From Pseudomonadaceae bacterium (GTDB lineage: Bacteria > Pseudomonadota > Gammaproteobacteria > Pseudomonadales > Pseudomonadaceae), in NCBI GenBank assembly GCA_007692485.1, contig REBY01000070.1, positions 1 through 57,690 of the forward strand: 57,690 bases of DNA. The letters are read 5' to 3'. The notes under the pieces were generated by a model, which was not told the DNA's origin, did no database searches, and saw only the letters and a list, made by a program, of their open reading frames with translations. A program made the translations under genes and the position numbers. Below, piece after piece: positions 1 through 7,042 of the stretch (position 1 is the first letter of the stretch; each line of letters begins with the position of its first letter).

Positions 1-122
1 CTGATCCTGAGCAAGACCGCGCAGCCGATTGGGAAGACCCGGCCATTCCGGCGCGGGACATCTTCGATATGATTCAGGGCGATGATGTTGTATTTCTGCC
101 TGGCTATATCGGCCGTCAATAA
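1..122 (+). CDS. C-terminal end of an unidentified protein (5' truncated by window)
   Basis: An open frame runs from the window edge (first full codon at base 3) to a TAA at 120-122. It gives 39 residues ending FLPGYIGRQ. The tail is acidic with Asp/Glu-rich segments, and the frame has no internal stop. Too little is present to name a family, and I do not recognise it. It runs convergently towards the CBS-domain gene, with a strong hairpin between the two stops. That it is a real gene end is inferred from the open frame and the hairpin that follows it. Confidence 0.5.
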   Translation, partial: DPEQDRAADWEDPAIPARDIFDMIQGDDVVFLPGYIGRQ

Positions 123-131
123 GCCATAGGA

Positions 132-159
132 CAACGGCAGGCATTCAGGCCTGCCGTTG
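132..159. terminator. Bidirectional hairpin between convergent genes
   Basis: A perfect 11-bp stem (CAACGGCAGGC at 132-142 with its complement at 149-159) has a 6-nt loop and sits between the TAA at 122 and the stop at 161. Neither strand has a long T-run after the stem. It is terminator-like rather than a textbook intrinsic terminator. Confidence 0.5.
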
Positions 160-160
160 C

Positions 161-556
161 TCAATCCTCGCCATCCGCCAATTCCAGAATTGCGCTGACA
201 ATATCGTTCATGGTGATCAGCCCGGCCAGCTCGTTGGCGTTGGTGACCACTACACGGTGCAGCTTCATGTTCACCATTAGCCGGGCAACATGCTTTACAT
301 CCAGCTCGCGAGAGACGATCAGTGCCGGCTTGGTGCAAATGTCATAGACGTTGAGCAGGTCAATGTCGCCTTCTTCAGCAACAATGGTTTTGAGAATGTC
401 CTTATAGGTGACCAGGCCATAGGCGTCGTGCTCGTTGCCTTTGTCAACCACCAGCGATTTGATGCTGTGTTTGCGCATGATTGCCATTGCTTCGCGCACT
501 GTCGCGCGAGCACTGATGGTAATCACGTCCGGCTTCATGATGTCTTTGACCAACAT
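161..556 (-). CDS. Two-CBS-domain protein
   Basis: A 131-aa protein made almost entirely of a CBS pair. The first domain covers about residues 1-64 (opens MLVKDIMKPDV, contains GLVTYKDIL) and the second about 69-128 (contains HRVVV and GLITMNDIV). CBS pairs usually bind adenine nucleotides and act as regulatory sensors, often of a transporter or enzyme. No other domain is present, so it probably works in trans. GAGGAG lies 7 nt before the ATG. It is the last gene of a three-gene minus-strand operon, 15 nt after the PII-like gene and behind the DUF1538 membrane protein. The context suggests nucleotide-sensing control of that membrane protein, which is inference. Confidence 0.85.
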   Translation of the reverse strand: MLVKDIMKPDVITISARATVREAMAIMRKHSIKSLVVDKGNEHDAYGLVTYKDILKTIVAEEGDIDLLNVYDICTKPALIVSRELDVKHVARLMVNMKLHRVVVTNANELAGLITMNDIVSAILELADGED

Positions 557-571
557 AGGGGTTCTCCTCGG

Positions 572-919
572 TCAGATGTCGTCTTTCATTAGTTCTTCGA
601 ACTGTTCGATCTGGTGATGATCGATGCCGGCAATATGTTCCAACGGCAGGGTGAACACCACCCCACGGGTATGGTTCTTCAGATCCAGATCCTTGACCAG
701 TTGCTTCATCACCCGTAGTGACAGTTTGCGCTCGAGCACAAAGATCATCACCGTCTGGCTGCCTTCATAGGTCAAGCCGAAAAAGGTTTTCTTCTGCTCC
801 GCGCCCAAGCCGCGACCATTGAGAATGGTCACGCCGCCAGCGCCAGCAGCTTTGGCTGAGGCAATAGCATCCTCCTCCAGATCCTCGGCCAGCATGGCCA
901 CGAGTACCGAGAATTTCAT
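572..919 (-). CDS. PII-like (GlnB-superfamily) signalling protein
   Basis: A 115-aa protein with the size and fold signature of the PII superfamily: beta-alpha-beta repeats, a glycine-rich turn around residues 34-38 (GRGLG), and a TRGVVFTLPLEHI segment in the position of the B-loop. Classical GlnB/GlnK T-loop residues around Tyr51 are not obvious, so it belongs with the divergent PII-like proteins rather than the nitrogen regulators. Such proteins are trimers that bind adenine nucleotides and usually control a membrane transporter encoded next to them. The start overlaps the stop of the DUF1538 gene (ATGA type), and AAGGAG lies 8 nt upstream. The likely partner is the DUF1538 protein. The effector is unknown. 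Confidence 0.8.
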   Translation of the reverse strand: MKFSVLVAMLAEDLEEDAIASAKAAGAGGVTILNGRGLGAEQKKTFFGLTYEGSQTVMIFVLERKLSLRVMKQLVKDLDLKNHTRGVVFTLPLEHIAGIDHHQIEQFEELMKDDI

Positions 920-2436
920 GCGCTTTCTCCTTTGGTTGGGTTGATGCGCTCCATGACGATGGCATAGAGCAGAACGGTCACAATGGGGAAGATCGAGGCA
1001 AAGGCAATCAGGCCAAAACCGTCAATCAGCACGTTGCGGCCCTCGATCTGGGTAGCCAGGCCAATGCCTAGCGCAGTAACTAGGGGCACGGTGACTTCCG
1101 AGGTGGTGACCCCGCCGAGGTCAAAGGCCAGCGGCACAATAAATTTGGGCGCAAGCCAGGTCAGGAAGATGACCAGCGTGTAACCGGCGATAATGTAGTA
1201 ATGGATGGAGTCACCGGTAATGATCCGGTGCACGCCAATGGTAATGCCGATGGCCACCCCGGCGGCAACCAGCAGTCGGATATGGTTGCCACTCAACTTG
1301 CCGTTAGCGGCCTCTTCGGCCTGCTCACCAATGGCAATAAGGGCTGGCTCGGCCATGGTAGTAGCAAAACCGATGCAGAAGGCAAACAGATAGACGAATA
1401 GCAGGTTATCCAGGCCAATCAGTTGCTCGGCCATGCTGGTGCCAACCGGAAACAGACCCAGTTTGAGGCCGACCACAAAAGCATACAGGCCGATTATCAC
1501 CATGCTGAAGCCAATCACTGCGCGTTGCAGGTAGGGCAGCTTTTTGCGAATGACCGCGTACTGGAAGAACAGGATCACGCCGATGATGGGCAGTACATCA
1601 CGCAGCATCAGCACCAGATCCTTGAGCATGCCCAGGGCGTAACTGCCCGCCGTAGCCTGCACGGCGGTATCCACGTCATCGATCAGCGCCATGGCGCCGG
1701 CGCCATTGGTCAGCTCTGCTTCAACCGGAAACAGGGTGTAGACCACGATGCCGTAAAACTGTACGGCAATCATTGGCACCATCACTGCCAGGGCGACCAG
1801 GCCAAAACCGTGGGCCAAGGCGTTGCGACCCTTGATGGCTGTGGCCAGGCCAATGCCCAGCGCGGCAATTAGCGGTACCGTGACAATGTTGGTGGTCACC
1901 CCGCCGGAGTCATAGGCCAGGCCAACAATTTCTTCCGGGGCAAAAAAGGTCACGGTCACCACCAGCAGGTAGCCGATGATCATGTACCAGTGCAGCGGTT
2001 GCCCGAGCAGCGTACGGACCACGCCAAGGGCGACCACCAAGCCAACTGAAAAGGCCACCAGCAAGCGCAGGGTGAGGGCATTAATGCGGCCCTCGCTGAT
2101 ATTTTCTGCCTGTTCAGCCACGGCAATCAGCGCCGGTTCTGCAATCACTGCAGCAAAGCCAAGGCAGAAACCGAAGATCATCAGCAGTGGCAGCGAGCCG
2201 CGCCGGGCAAAATTGTTCGACAGGTTTTTACCAACCGGGAAAATCCCCAGCTCCAGGCCTTGCAGGAAAATGGCTACACCTAGCACCACAATGCCCAGGC
2301 CGATCACCATGCCGAGCAAGCCGTCTGGCACCTGGCGAATCACCAGCGCCTGAAACACCCCCACCACCAGAATGATCGGTAGCAGGTTATTGAACGAATG
2401 GCGCAAGGTGTGCCAGAAGTTGAGCAGTTGTTTCAC
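916..2436 (-). CDS. DUF1538 integral membrane protein (duplicated halves), putative transporter
   Basis: A 506-aa, very hydrophobic protein with about 12 or more membrane segments. It is an internal duplication: residues about 19-250 match about 282-506. Repeated motifs are FPVG, AEPALIA with a following EQAE (about 99 and 362), GGVTT followed by VTVPL (about 178 and 441), and ALGIGLAT...GRN...GFGL. Conserved Glu and Gly-Gly-Val-Thr-Thr in both halves suggest a pseudo-twofold transport core. DUF1538 has no function that I know of. The start is GTG at 2434-2436 with only a weak ribosome binding site. The stop overlaps the PII-like gene, which implies co-translation with a likely regulator. Confidence 0.8.
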   Translation of the reverse strand: MKQLLNFWHTLRHSFNNLLPIILVVGVFQALVIRQVPDGLLGMVIGLGIVVLGVAIFLQGLELGIFPVGKNLSNNFARRGSLPLLMIFGFCLGFAAVIAEPALIAVAEQAENISEGRINALTLRLLVAFSVGLVVALGVVRTLLGQPLHWYMIIGYLLVVTVTFFAPEEIVGLAYDSGGVTTNIVTVPLIAALGIGLATAIKGRNALAHGFGLVALAVMVPMIAVQFYGIVVYTLFPVEAELTNGAGAMALIDDVDTAVQATAGSYALGMLKDLVLMLRDVLPIIGVILFFQYAVIRKKLPYLQRAVIGFSMVIIGLYAFVVGLKLGLFPVGTSMAEQLIGLDNLLFVYLFAFCIGFATTMAEPALIAIGEQAEEAANGKLSGNHIRLLVAAGVAIGITIGVHRIITGDSIHYYIIAGYTLVIFLTWLAPKFIVPLAFDLGGVTTSEVTVPLVTALGIGLATQIEGRNVLIDGFGLIAFASIFPIVTVLLYAIVMERINPTKGESA

Positions 2437-2538
2437 AGTGTTGGCAAGCCAGTCCAGAGGAGTCTGCTAATGGTAACCAAAGCACCTGATTCGGTACTGA
2501 CCGAGATCAAGCGCGGCGAACAGTATCCGGCATAAGAT

Positions 2539-2560
2539 GCCTCTGCCGGTCGCCGGAGGC
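2539..2560 (-). terminator. Possible weak terminator after gcvR
   Basis: Directly after the gcvR stop there is a GC-rich hairpin made of GCCT/AGGC and CCGG/CCGG with a 3-nt bulge and a TCG loop. There is no clear T-run, so this is only a weak candidate. Confidence 0.3.
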
Positions 2561-2563
2561 TAT

Positions 2564-3085
2564 TCATTCAAGTTCAAAATCGAGCAGCTCAACCATCAAG
2601 TCATCGGTCAGCGCTTCCAGGTCATCGCGTAATTTGTCCAGGTCGGTCTGCGGCCAGATGCCCAATTGCGCGCGAGCCTTGAACAACATGTCGGAACTCA
2701 TGGGTGCGGTGGTGCATTCGGTTTCCAGCTGCTCGACGTTGACACCATGGCGCGCCAGAATCTGCGACACCTCATGCACGATCCCGGGGCGGTCATTGCC
2801 CAGCAAAGTCATTAGCAGGTGTTGTTGAGCGGGCTCATCGGCCTGACCGCTGATGGCGACCTGCACATTGATACCCAGGCTGGTCAGGTTTTCTAGATCC
2901 ACCCGCAGGGCTTCAACCGCATCGGCGGCAACATCTACGCGCAGAATCCCGGCAAATTGCCCGGCCATGCGTGCCATGCGGCTTTCCAGCCAGTTACCAC
3001 CATGCTGGTTGATGACCTGAGCAATGCTTTCTACCAGGCCGGGTTTGTCGGCAGATATGACGGTGAGGACCAATGGGGTAGTCAT
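2564..3085 (-). CDS. gcvR: Glycine cleavage system regulator GcvR (two ACT domains)
   Basis: A 173-aa protein with two ACT domains. The first opens with LTVISADKPGLVESIA and the second with LMTLLGNDRPGIVHEVSQIL, the hallmark of GcvR. In enterobacteria GcvR binds the activator GcvA and, with glycine sensed by its ACT domains, controls the glycine cleavage operon. The start is placed at the second of two close ATGs (3083-3085) because AAGGAG lies 6 nt before it. The upstream ATG at 3089-3091 would sit inside that site. It follows the HDOD gene by 44 nt in the same direction. No gcv genes are in the window. Confidence 0.88.
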   Translation of the reverse strand: MTTPLVLTVISADKPGLVESIAQVINQHGGNWLESRMARMAGQFAGILRVDVAADAVEALRVDLENLTSLGINVQVAISGQADEPAQQHLLMTLLGNDRPGIVHEVSQILARHGVNVEQLETECTTAPMSSDMLFKARAQLGIWPQTDLDKLRDDLEALTDDLMVELLDFELE

Positions 3086-3129
3086 GTGCATCTCCTTGGC
3101 GCGTTTGGCGCAATCAATCTTGCTGGCTG

Positions 3130-4014
3130 TCAGTCTTGATAGTAGCGACCTTCGCCACTGGCCATCATTTCGCGGCAGGTGGCAGTCAGGTTGTCAAAGT
3201 CGTATTCAGTCAGGCCGGTGTATTCCAGAATGCTGCTGCCGACCAGGTTCCATTCATGATCAACCGACTGGTTGCCCAATGTCCGGTAAGCCCGGCAGAT
3301 GTGTTCAGCCATTTTCAGCACGGCTAACTGGTTTTTCAGCGCGGCATCCTTGCTGGCTTCTTCGAGAAATATCTGACGGGCATTATGGTGGCTGGCAATG
3401 GCTTCGCACAGGTGGCGGGGTAGTAACCAGGACTTGGCGGTGAAATAACCGACCACGGCGTGATTGGTGTTCATGCGCTGGTTTTCCACATCAACAATAC
3501 GCGCGTCACTCTGTGCATAGGAATCTTCCATTACCTGGATATAGCCGGGAAAGCGGCTGAGCATCAGCGGGATGCCACAGTTATGAAACAGCCCCAATGC
3601 ATAGGCTTCATCCGGGGGTAGGCAGCCGAGCTGCTTGGCCAGCGTCATGCAGGTCATGGCAATGTCTTGCGCACTGTCCCAGAAACGGTTCAGGTTGACG
3701 ATGCTTTCATCGGTCAATTCGCCACGGATTGACTGCGCGTTGACGATGTTGACCACCCTGTTGGCACCGAGCAAATTGACGGCTTGCTGGATGGAGCTGA
3801 TGCGGTTGGACAGGCCGAAAAATGGCGAGTTGACGATTTTCAGCAAGCTGCCAGACAGGCCAGGGTCTTGGCTGATCAGCCGCGCGATCGCCTTGAGATC
3901 CGGGTCGGGCATCACCTGCTCCATTTGCAGGTCAACCATGATTTGCGGCTGCGGTGGCACGCTAATGCCCTGCAGGGCATTGCGGATCTGTTCTTCGGTG
4001 AGGTCCTGATTCAT
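3130..4014 (-). CDS. HDOD-domain protein
   Basis: A 294-aa protein dominated by one HDOD domain (about residues 15-215). Visible signatures are LISQDPGLSGSLLKIVNS, the QAVNLLG segment and the LFHNCGIPLML segment. HDOD proteins lack the HD-type catalytic metal site and are thought to act in signalling, often with second-messenger networks. No other domain is visible. The open frame extends another 102 codons upstream, but GGAAG lies 6 nt before the ATG at 4012-4014 and the extension would cross the rlmI promoter region. It is transcribed away from rlmI and probably with gcvR. The role is not known. Confidence 0.82.
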   Translation of the reverse strand: MNQDLTEEQIRNALQGISVPPQPQIMVDLQMEQVMPDPDLKAIARLISQDPGLSGSLLKIVNSPFFGLSNRISSIQQAVNLLGANRVVNIVNAQSIRGELTDESIVNLNRFWDSAQDIAMTCMTLAKQLGCLPPDEAYALGLFHNCGIPLMLSRFPGYIQVMEDSYAQSDARIVDVENQRMNTNHAVVGYFTAKSWLLPRHLCEAIASHHNARQIFLEEASKDAALKNQLAVLKMAEHICRAYRTLGNQSVDHEWNLVGSSILEYTGLTEYDFDNLTATCREMMASGEGRYYQD

Positions 4015-4080
4015 GACTGCTTCCATTGATTCGGCCTTAGCCGTTGAGTGTAGCCGCAGACTGACGGCCTTGGCACCCTG

Positions 4081-4086
4081 TATAAT
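4081..4086 (+). promoter_or_regulatory. Candidate -10 element for rlmI
   Basis: A perfect TATAAT preceded directly by TG lies 47 nt before the rlmI ATG, in the divergent gap between the HDOD gene and rlmI. I see no good -35 at 16-18 nt, so it would have to rely on the -10 region. Confidence 0.45.
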
Positions 4087-4132
4087 GCGGATGCGGTCGA
4101 ATTTCTCGGTCTGCCAGATCCCGGAGTGTGTT

Positions 4133-5326
4133 ATGAGCTTGCCCAGTTTGCGTTTGAAAGCCAACAGTGATCGTCGCCTGAAAGGGGGCCACTTGTGGGT
4201 ATTCAGCAATGAAGTTGATATTGCCCAGACGCCACTGACCGCGTTTTCTGCCGGTGATGAAGTGCAGGTGGAGACCGCTACTGGCAAGCCCTTGGGCCTG
4301 GCCTGCATGAGCCCGAACAACCTGATTTGTGCCCGTTTGCATAACCGCGATGTGCGTCACCCGCTGGACAAGCCTTTGCTGGTGCACCGTTTCAAGGTGG
4401 CGTTGGCGCTGCGCGAGCGGCTGTTCGATAAACCTTTTTATCGGCTGGTCTACGGTGATGCCGATCTGCTGCCGGGCCTTGTGGTTGACCGTTATGGCGA
4501 TTATCTGGTGGTGCAAATTGCTGCGCCGGGTATGGAGCGGGTGCGCGGTGAGATTGTCGAGGCTTTGGTGCAAGTGCTCAAACCCGCTGGTGTGCTGTTC
4601 AAAAATGATAGTGGGGCGCGTGCCGCTGAGGAGCTGCCCAGTTACGTTGAGGCGGCTTTTGGCGAGGTGCCGGAGCGGGTGGCGCTGGAGGAAAACGGCG
4701 TGAAATTCGAAGCGCCGGTCTGGCACGGGCAGAAGACCGGCTGGTTCTACGACCACCGCATGAACCGCGCGCGCCTGGCGCCCTATGTACAGGGTAAGCG
4801 GGTGCTGGACCTGTTCAGCTACATTGGTGGCTGGGGTGTGCAAGCCGCTGTTTTCGGTGCCAGTGAGGTCATGTGTGTGGATATCTCGGCCCCGGCGCTG
4901 GATCTGGTTGAGCACAATGCGGCGCTCAATGGTGTGGCGGACAAGATGGCGGTAGTGGAAGGTAATGTGCTGGATGCGTTGCGCGAACTCAAGCAAGCCG
5001 ATGAGAAGTTCGATGTGATCATTGCTGATCCGCCGGCCTTTATCAAAAAGCGCAAAGACAAGCGCAACGGCGAGCAAGCCTACCGGCGCCTGAACGAGCA
5101 GGCGATGCGCTTGCTGAACAAGGACGGCATTCTGGTCTCCGCTTCCTGCTCCATGCACCTGGAAGAAAATACCTTGCGTGACATCCTCAATGCCTCTGCC
5201 CGGCATCTGGATCGCCATCTGGTGATTACCGAGCGCGGCTTCCAGGGCCCGGATCACCCGCTGCATCCGGCGATTCCGGAGACGGGCTATATCAAGTCAC
5301 TGTTCTGTCGGGTGTTGCCGGTTTAG
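4133..5326 (+). CDS. rlmI: 23S rRNA m5C1962 methyltransferase RlmI
   Basis: A 397-aa class I SAM-dependent methyltransferase of the RlmI family. It has an N-terminal PUA-like domain (SLRLKANSDRRLKGGHLWVF), an EEHD-like middle part, then a Rossmann domain with VLDLFSYIGGWG (SAM site), IIADPPAF and the catalytic-cysteine segment SASCSMHL near residue 340. RlmI methylates C1962 of 23S rRNA. Length and motif order fit the family. The longer open frame starts at 4013, but GGAG lies about 8 nt before the ATG at 4133 and the conserved N-terminus begins there. It ends facing the HAD gene across a repeat-filled gap. Confidence 0.92.
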   Translation: MSLPSLRLKANSDRRLKGGHLWVFSNEVDIAQTPLTAFSAGDEVQVETATGKPLGLACMSPNNLICARLHNRDVRHPLDKPLLVHRFKVALALRERLFDKPFYRLVYGDADLLPGLVVDRYGDYLVVQIAAPGMERVRGEIVEALVQVLKPAGVLFKNDSGARAAEELPSYVEAAFGEVPERVALEENGVKFEAPVWHGQKTGWFYDHRMNRARLAPYVQGKRVLDLFSYIGGWGVQAAVFGASEVMCVDISAPALDLVEHNAALNGVADKMAVVEGNVLDALRELKQADEKFDVIIADPPAFIKKRKDKRNGEQAYRRLNEQAMRLLNKDGILVSASCSMHLEENTLRDILNASARHLDRHLVITERGFQGPDHPLHPAIPETGYIKSLFCRVLPV

Positions 5327-5346
5327 TTATCTCTTTTGTTATTGGC

Positions 5347-5371
5347 TAAAAACGGCCGGGCGTTGCCCGGC
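5347..5371 (-). terminator. Intrinsic terminator on the minus strand (for the HAD gene direction)
   Basis: Read on the minus strand, a GCCGGGC/GCCCGGC 7-bp stem with an AAC loop is followed by CG and TTTTT. On the plus strand there is no T-run after the stem, although the hairpin could also slow transcripts from rlmI. It lies 21 nt after the rlmI stop. Confidence 0.6.
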
Positions 5372-5400
5372 TGAAAATCGGCTTTTGGTTTGGTGCGTCT

Positions 5401-5507
5401 GGTGCGGAGGGGTTGCCCGGTACGGGACACGCGGTGAATACGTCCCTGTAGCTCGTCTGCGGCGTCCCTGCCGCAGACGGTCCCGCACCGGGCAACCCCG
5501 CCACACC
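5401..5507 (+). repeat. Modular inverted-repeat element, copy A
   Basis: Outer arms 5401-5428 and 5480-5507 are complementary over 28 positions with 3 mismatches. Inside lies a core that starts ACACGC, contains GTCCCTG and GCTCGT, and ends in a perfect 9-bp inner stem CGTCTGCGG (5454-5462) / CCGCAGACG (5471-5479). The inner right arm abuts the outer right arm through GGTC. The core recurs inverted in copy B and, more divergently, in copies C and D, while the outer arms do not. Non-coding; the short open frames here are accidental. It faces the rlmI 3' end. Confidence 0.85.
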
Positions 5508-5557
5508 TTGCGATGCCTTAGTGTGGCCGATTATCAAAATCTGGAAGTACGACAGAG

Positions 5558-5580
5558 TTTTGCTTTTGCTTTTGCTTTTG
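5558..5580. repeat. Short tandem repeat TTTTGC x3 plus TTTTG
   Basis: Three perfect 6-nt units followed by a partial fourth lie in the spacer between repeat copies A and B. The tract is non-coding and may be length-variable by slippage. No nearby promoter is recognisable, so no function is implied. Confidence 0.8.
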
Positions 5581-5612
5581 TGCGCGGGGTGTGCGGAGCT
5601 GATGAGGAGGTG

Positions 5613-5707
5613 TCGGGGTAGGCCTTGGCTGGACCGTCTGCGGCAGGGACGCCGCAGACGAGCTACAGGGATGTACTTGCTGCGTGTCCAGCCAAGGCCT
5701 ACCCCGA
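5613..5707 (-). repeat. Modular inverted-repeat element, copy B (opposite orientation to A)
   Basis: Outer arms 5613-5634 and 5686-5707 are a perfect 22-bp inverted repeat (TCGGGGTAGGCC...) that can be extended imperfectly outwards. The inner stem CGTCTGCGG/CCGCAGACG (5635-5643, 5652-5660) is identical to copy A. The asymmetric core 5661-5687 matches the reverse complement of copy A's core at 21 of 27 positions. The outer arms have no resemblance to those of A. It faces the 3' end of the minus-strand HAD gene. Confidence 0.85.
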
Positions 5708-5772
5708 TGCCTCTCAGGCACCCATATATGCCCCAGTAAATATCAAGAGAAGATTTCAGTCATTAGCTCGCA

Positions 5773-6426
5773 TCAACGCAAACTCATCACCTGCCAGCCT
5801 TTGGCTTCAGCATGGGCGCGGAGTTTGTTGTCAGGGTCGACGGCGACGGGGTGGTCGACCAGGGACAGCAGTGGCAGGTCGTTGATGGAATCGCTGTAGA
5901 ACCAGCTGTTGTCCAGGGTTTGGCTGTTTTCCAGCATCCAGCGGTCGAGGCGGGTGACCTTGCCTTCGCGGAAGCAGGGGATGTCGGTGCTGTGCCCGGT
6001 ATAGCGACCGTCGACCTTTTCGCACTCTGTGGCCAGCAGAATCTCAATGCCCAGGCGCTGGGCGATAGGGCCGGTGATAAAACGGTTGGTAGCGGTGATA
6101 ATCATCAGAGTATCGCCGGCATCGCGGTGTTTCTGCATCAGCTGGCGCGCTGCCGGCAGCATGATGGGTTCGATCTTTTCGCGCATGAATTGAGCGTGCC
6201 AGGCATCCAATTGCTCTTGAGGGTGTTCGGCCAATAGCTGCAGGCAAAAGCTCAGATAGATCTGAATATCCAGGCGCCCGGCCAGATAATCCTCGAAGAA
6301 GGCATCATTTTTGGCCTTGTAAGTCACCGGGTCGACGATCTTCTGTTCAACGATGAATTCGCCCCATAGGTGATCACTGTCACCGCCAAGCAGGGTATTG
6401 TCGAGATCAAAAATCGCAAGGGCCAC
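5773..6426 (-). CDS. HAD-IB phosphatase, PA0335-type (probable histidinol-phosphate phosphatase)
   Basis: A 217-aa HAD-superfamily IB hydrolase. The nucleophile motif is FDLDNTLLGGDSD near residue 5, motif II is IITATN, and motif III/IV is FYSDSINDLPLL. The gene sits beside rppH and ptsP as PA0335 does in P. aeruginosa. That orthologue has been reported as a histidinol-phosphate phosphatase needed for histidine synthesis; other annotations call the family SerB-like. The first open codons lie at 6459, but the best ribosome site is GGAG 6 nt before a GTG at 6424-6426. That start gives an N-terminus (VALAIFDLDNT) of the usual length. It is transcribed towards repeat copies A/B and divergently from rppH. 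Confidence 0.8.
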   Translation of the reverse strand: MALAIFDLDNTLLGGDSDHLWGEFIVEQKIVDPVTYKAKNDAFFEDYLAGRLDIQIYLSFCLQLLAEHPQEQLDAWHAQFMREKIEPIMLPAARQLMQKHRDAGDTLMIITATNRFITGPIAQRLGIEILLATECEKVDGRYTGHSTDIPCFREGKVTRLDRWMLENSQTLDNSWFYSDSINDLPLLSLVDHPVAVDPDNKLRAHAEAKGWQVMSLR

Positions 6427-6550
6427 GGCAGACTCCATCAGTAAAGGGGAATAAATCACAGGTTGTTAAGCAGCGAGCATTATATGCAATTGCTGCGCCG
6501 CGCGTCTTTGTGGAACAATGCAGGCAGTATATTAAAGAAGGGTAGCGGTT

Positions 6551-7042
6551 GTGATCGATTCCGATGGTTTTCGTCCCAATGTAGGCATCATCCTGACCAA
6601 TGGGTTGGGACAGGTGCTGTGGGCGCGCCGAATCGGTCAGGATGCCTGGCAGTTTCCGCAGGGCGGTATCCAGCGCAACGAAAGCCCGGAGCAAGCGCTC
6701 TTTCGTGAATTGCATGAAGAAGTCGGGCTGATGCCCGAGGATGTCGACATCCTTGCTTGCACACGAGGGTGGTTGCGTTACCGCTTGCCGCAACGCCTGG
6801 TCCGCAATAACTCGCAGCCAGTGTGCATCGGCCAGAAGCAGAAGTGGTTCTTGCTGCAATTGAAAACGCCTGACGAACAGGTGTGCATGACCCGCAGCCA
6901 GAAGCCGGAGTTTGATGGCTGGCGCTGGGTCAGTTACTGGTATCCGCTGGGGCAGGTGGTCGCCTTCAAGCGCGATGTTTACCGACGGGCCATGAAAGAA
7001 CTGGCGCCTCGCCTGCCGCTGAACAGTCCCCGGAGCGGATGA
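6551..7042 (+). CDS. rppH: RNA pyrophosphohydrolase RppH
   Basis: A 163-aa Nudix hydrolase. The Nudix box runs from GGIQRNESP through RELHEEVGL (about residues 37-60) and carries the catalytic glutamates. The N-terminus [14 protein letters not shown] is typical of RppH, which removes pyrophosphate from the 5' triphosphate of mRNAs and starts RNase E-dependent decay. The start is GTG with GAAGG roughly 10 nt upstream. The stop overlaps the ptsP start (ATGA type). The rppH-ptsP pairing is standard in gammaproteobacteria. Confidence 0.93.
   Translation: MIDSDGFRPNVGIILTNGLGQVLWARRIGQDAWQFPQGGIQRNESPEQALFRELHEEVGLMPEDVDILACTRGWLRYRLPQRLVRNNSQPVCIGQKQKWFLLQLKTPDEQVCMTRSQKPEFDGWRWVSYWYPLGQVVAFKRDVYRRAMKELAPRLPLNSPRSG

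Noticed and set aside
2470-2535. 21-codon open frame upstream of DUF1538 on the plus strand
   Set aside because: No ribosome site and no conservation that can be judged; too short to support.
4037-5266. 409-aa minus-strand open frame across rlmI
   Set aside because: It runs fully antisense to a well-conserved gene, is rich in His/Gln/Arg as expected for a reversed GC-rich frame, and has no family resemblance.
5401-5707. Insertion sequence or IS remnant
   Set aside because: No transposase fragment, and the outer inverted arms differ between copies, unlike IS termini.
5385-5899. Several short open frames in the repeat block after rlmI
   Set aside because: They are made of the hairpin arms and cores themselves and overlap on both strands, which marks them as non-coding.
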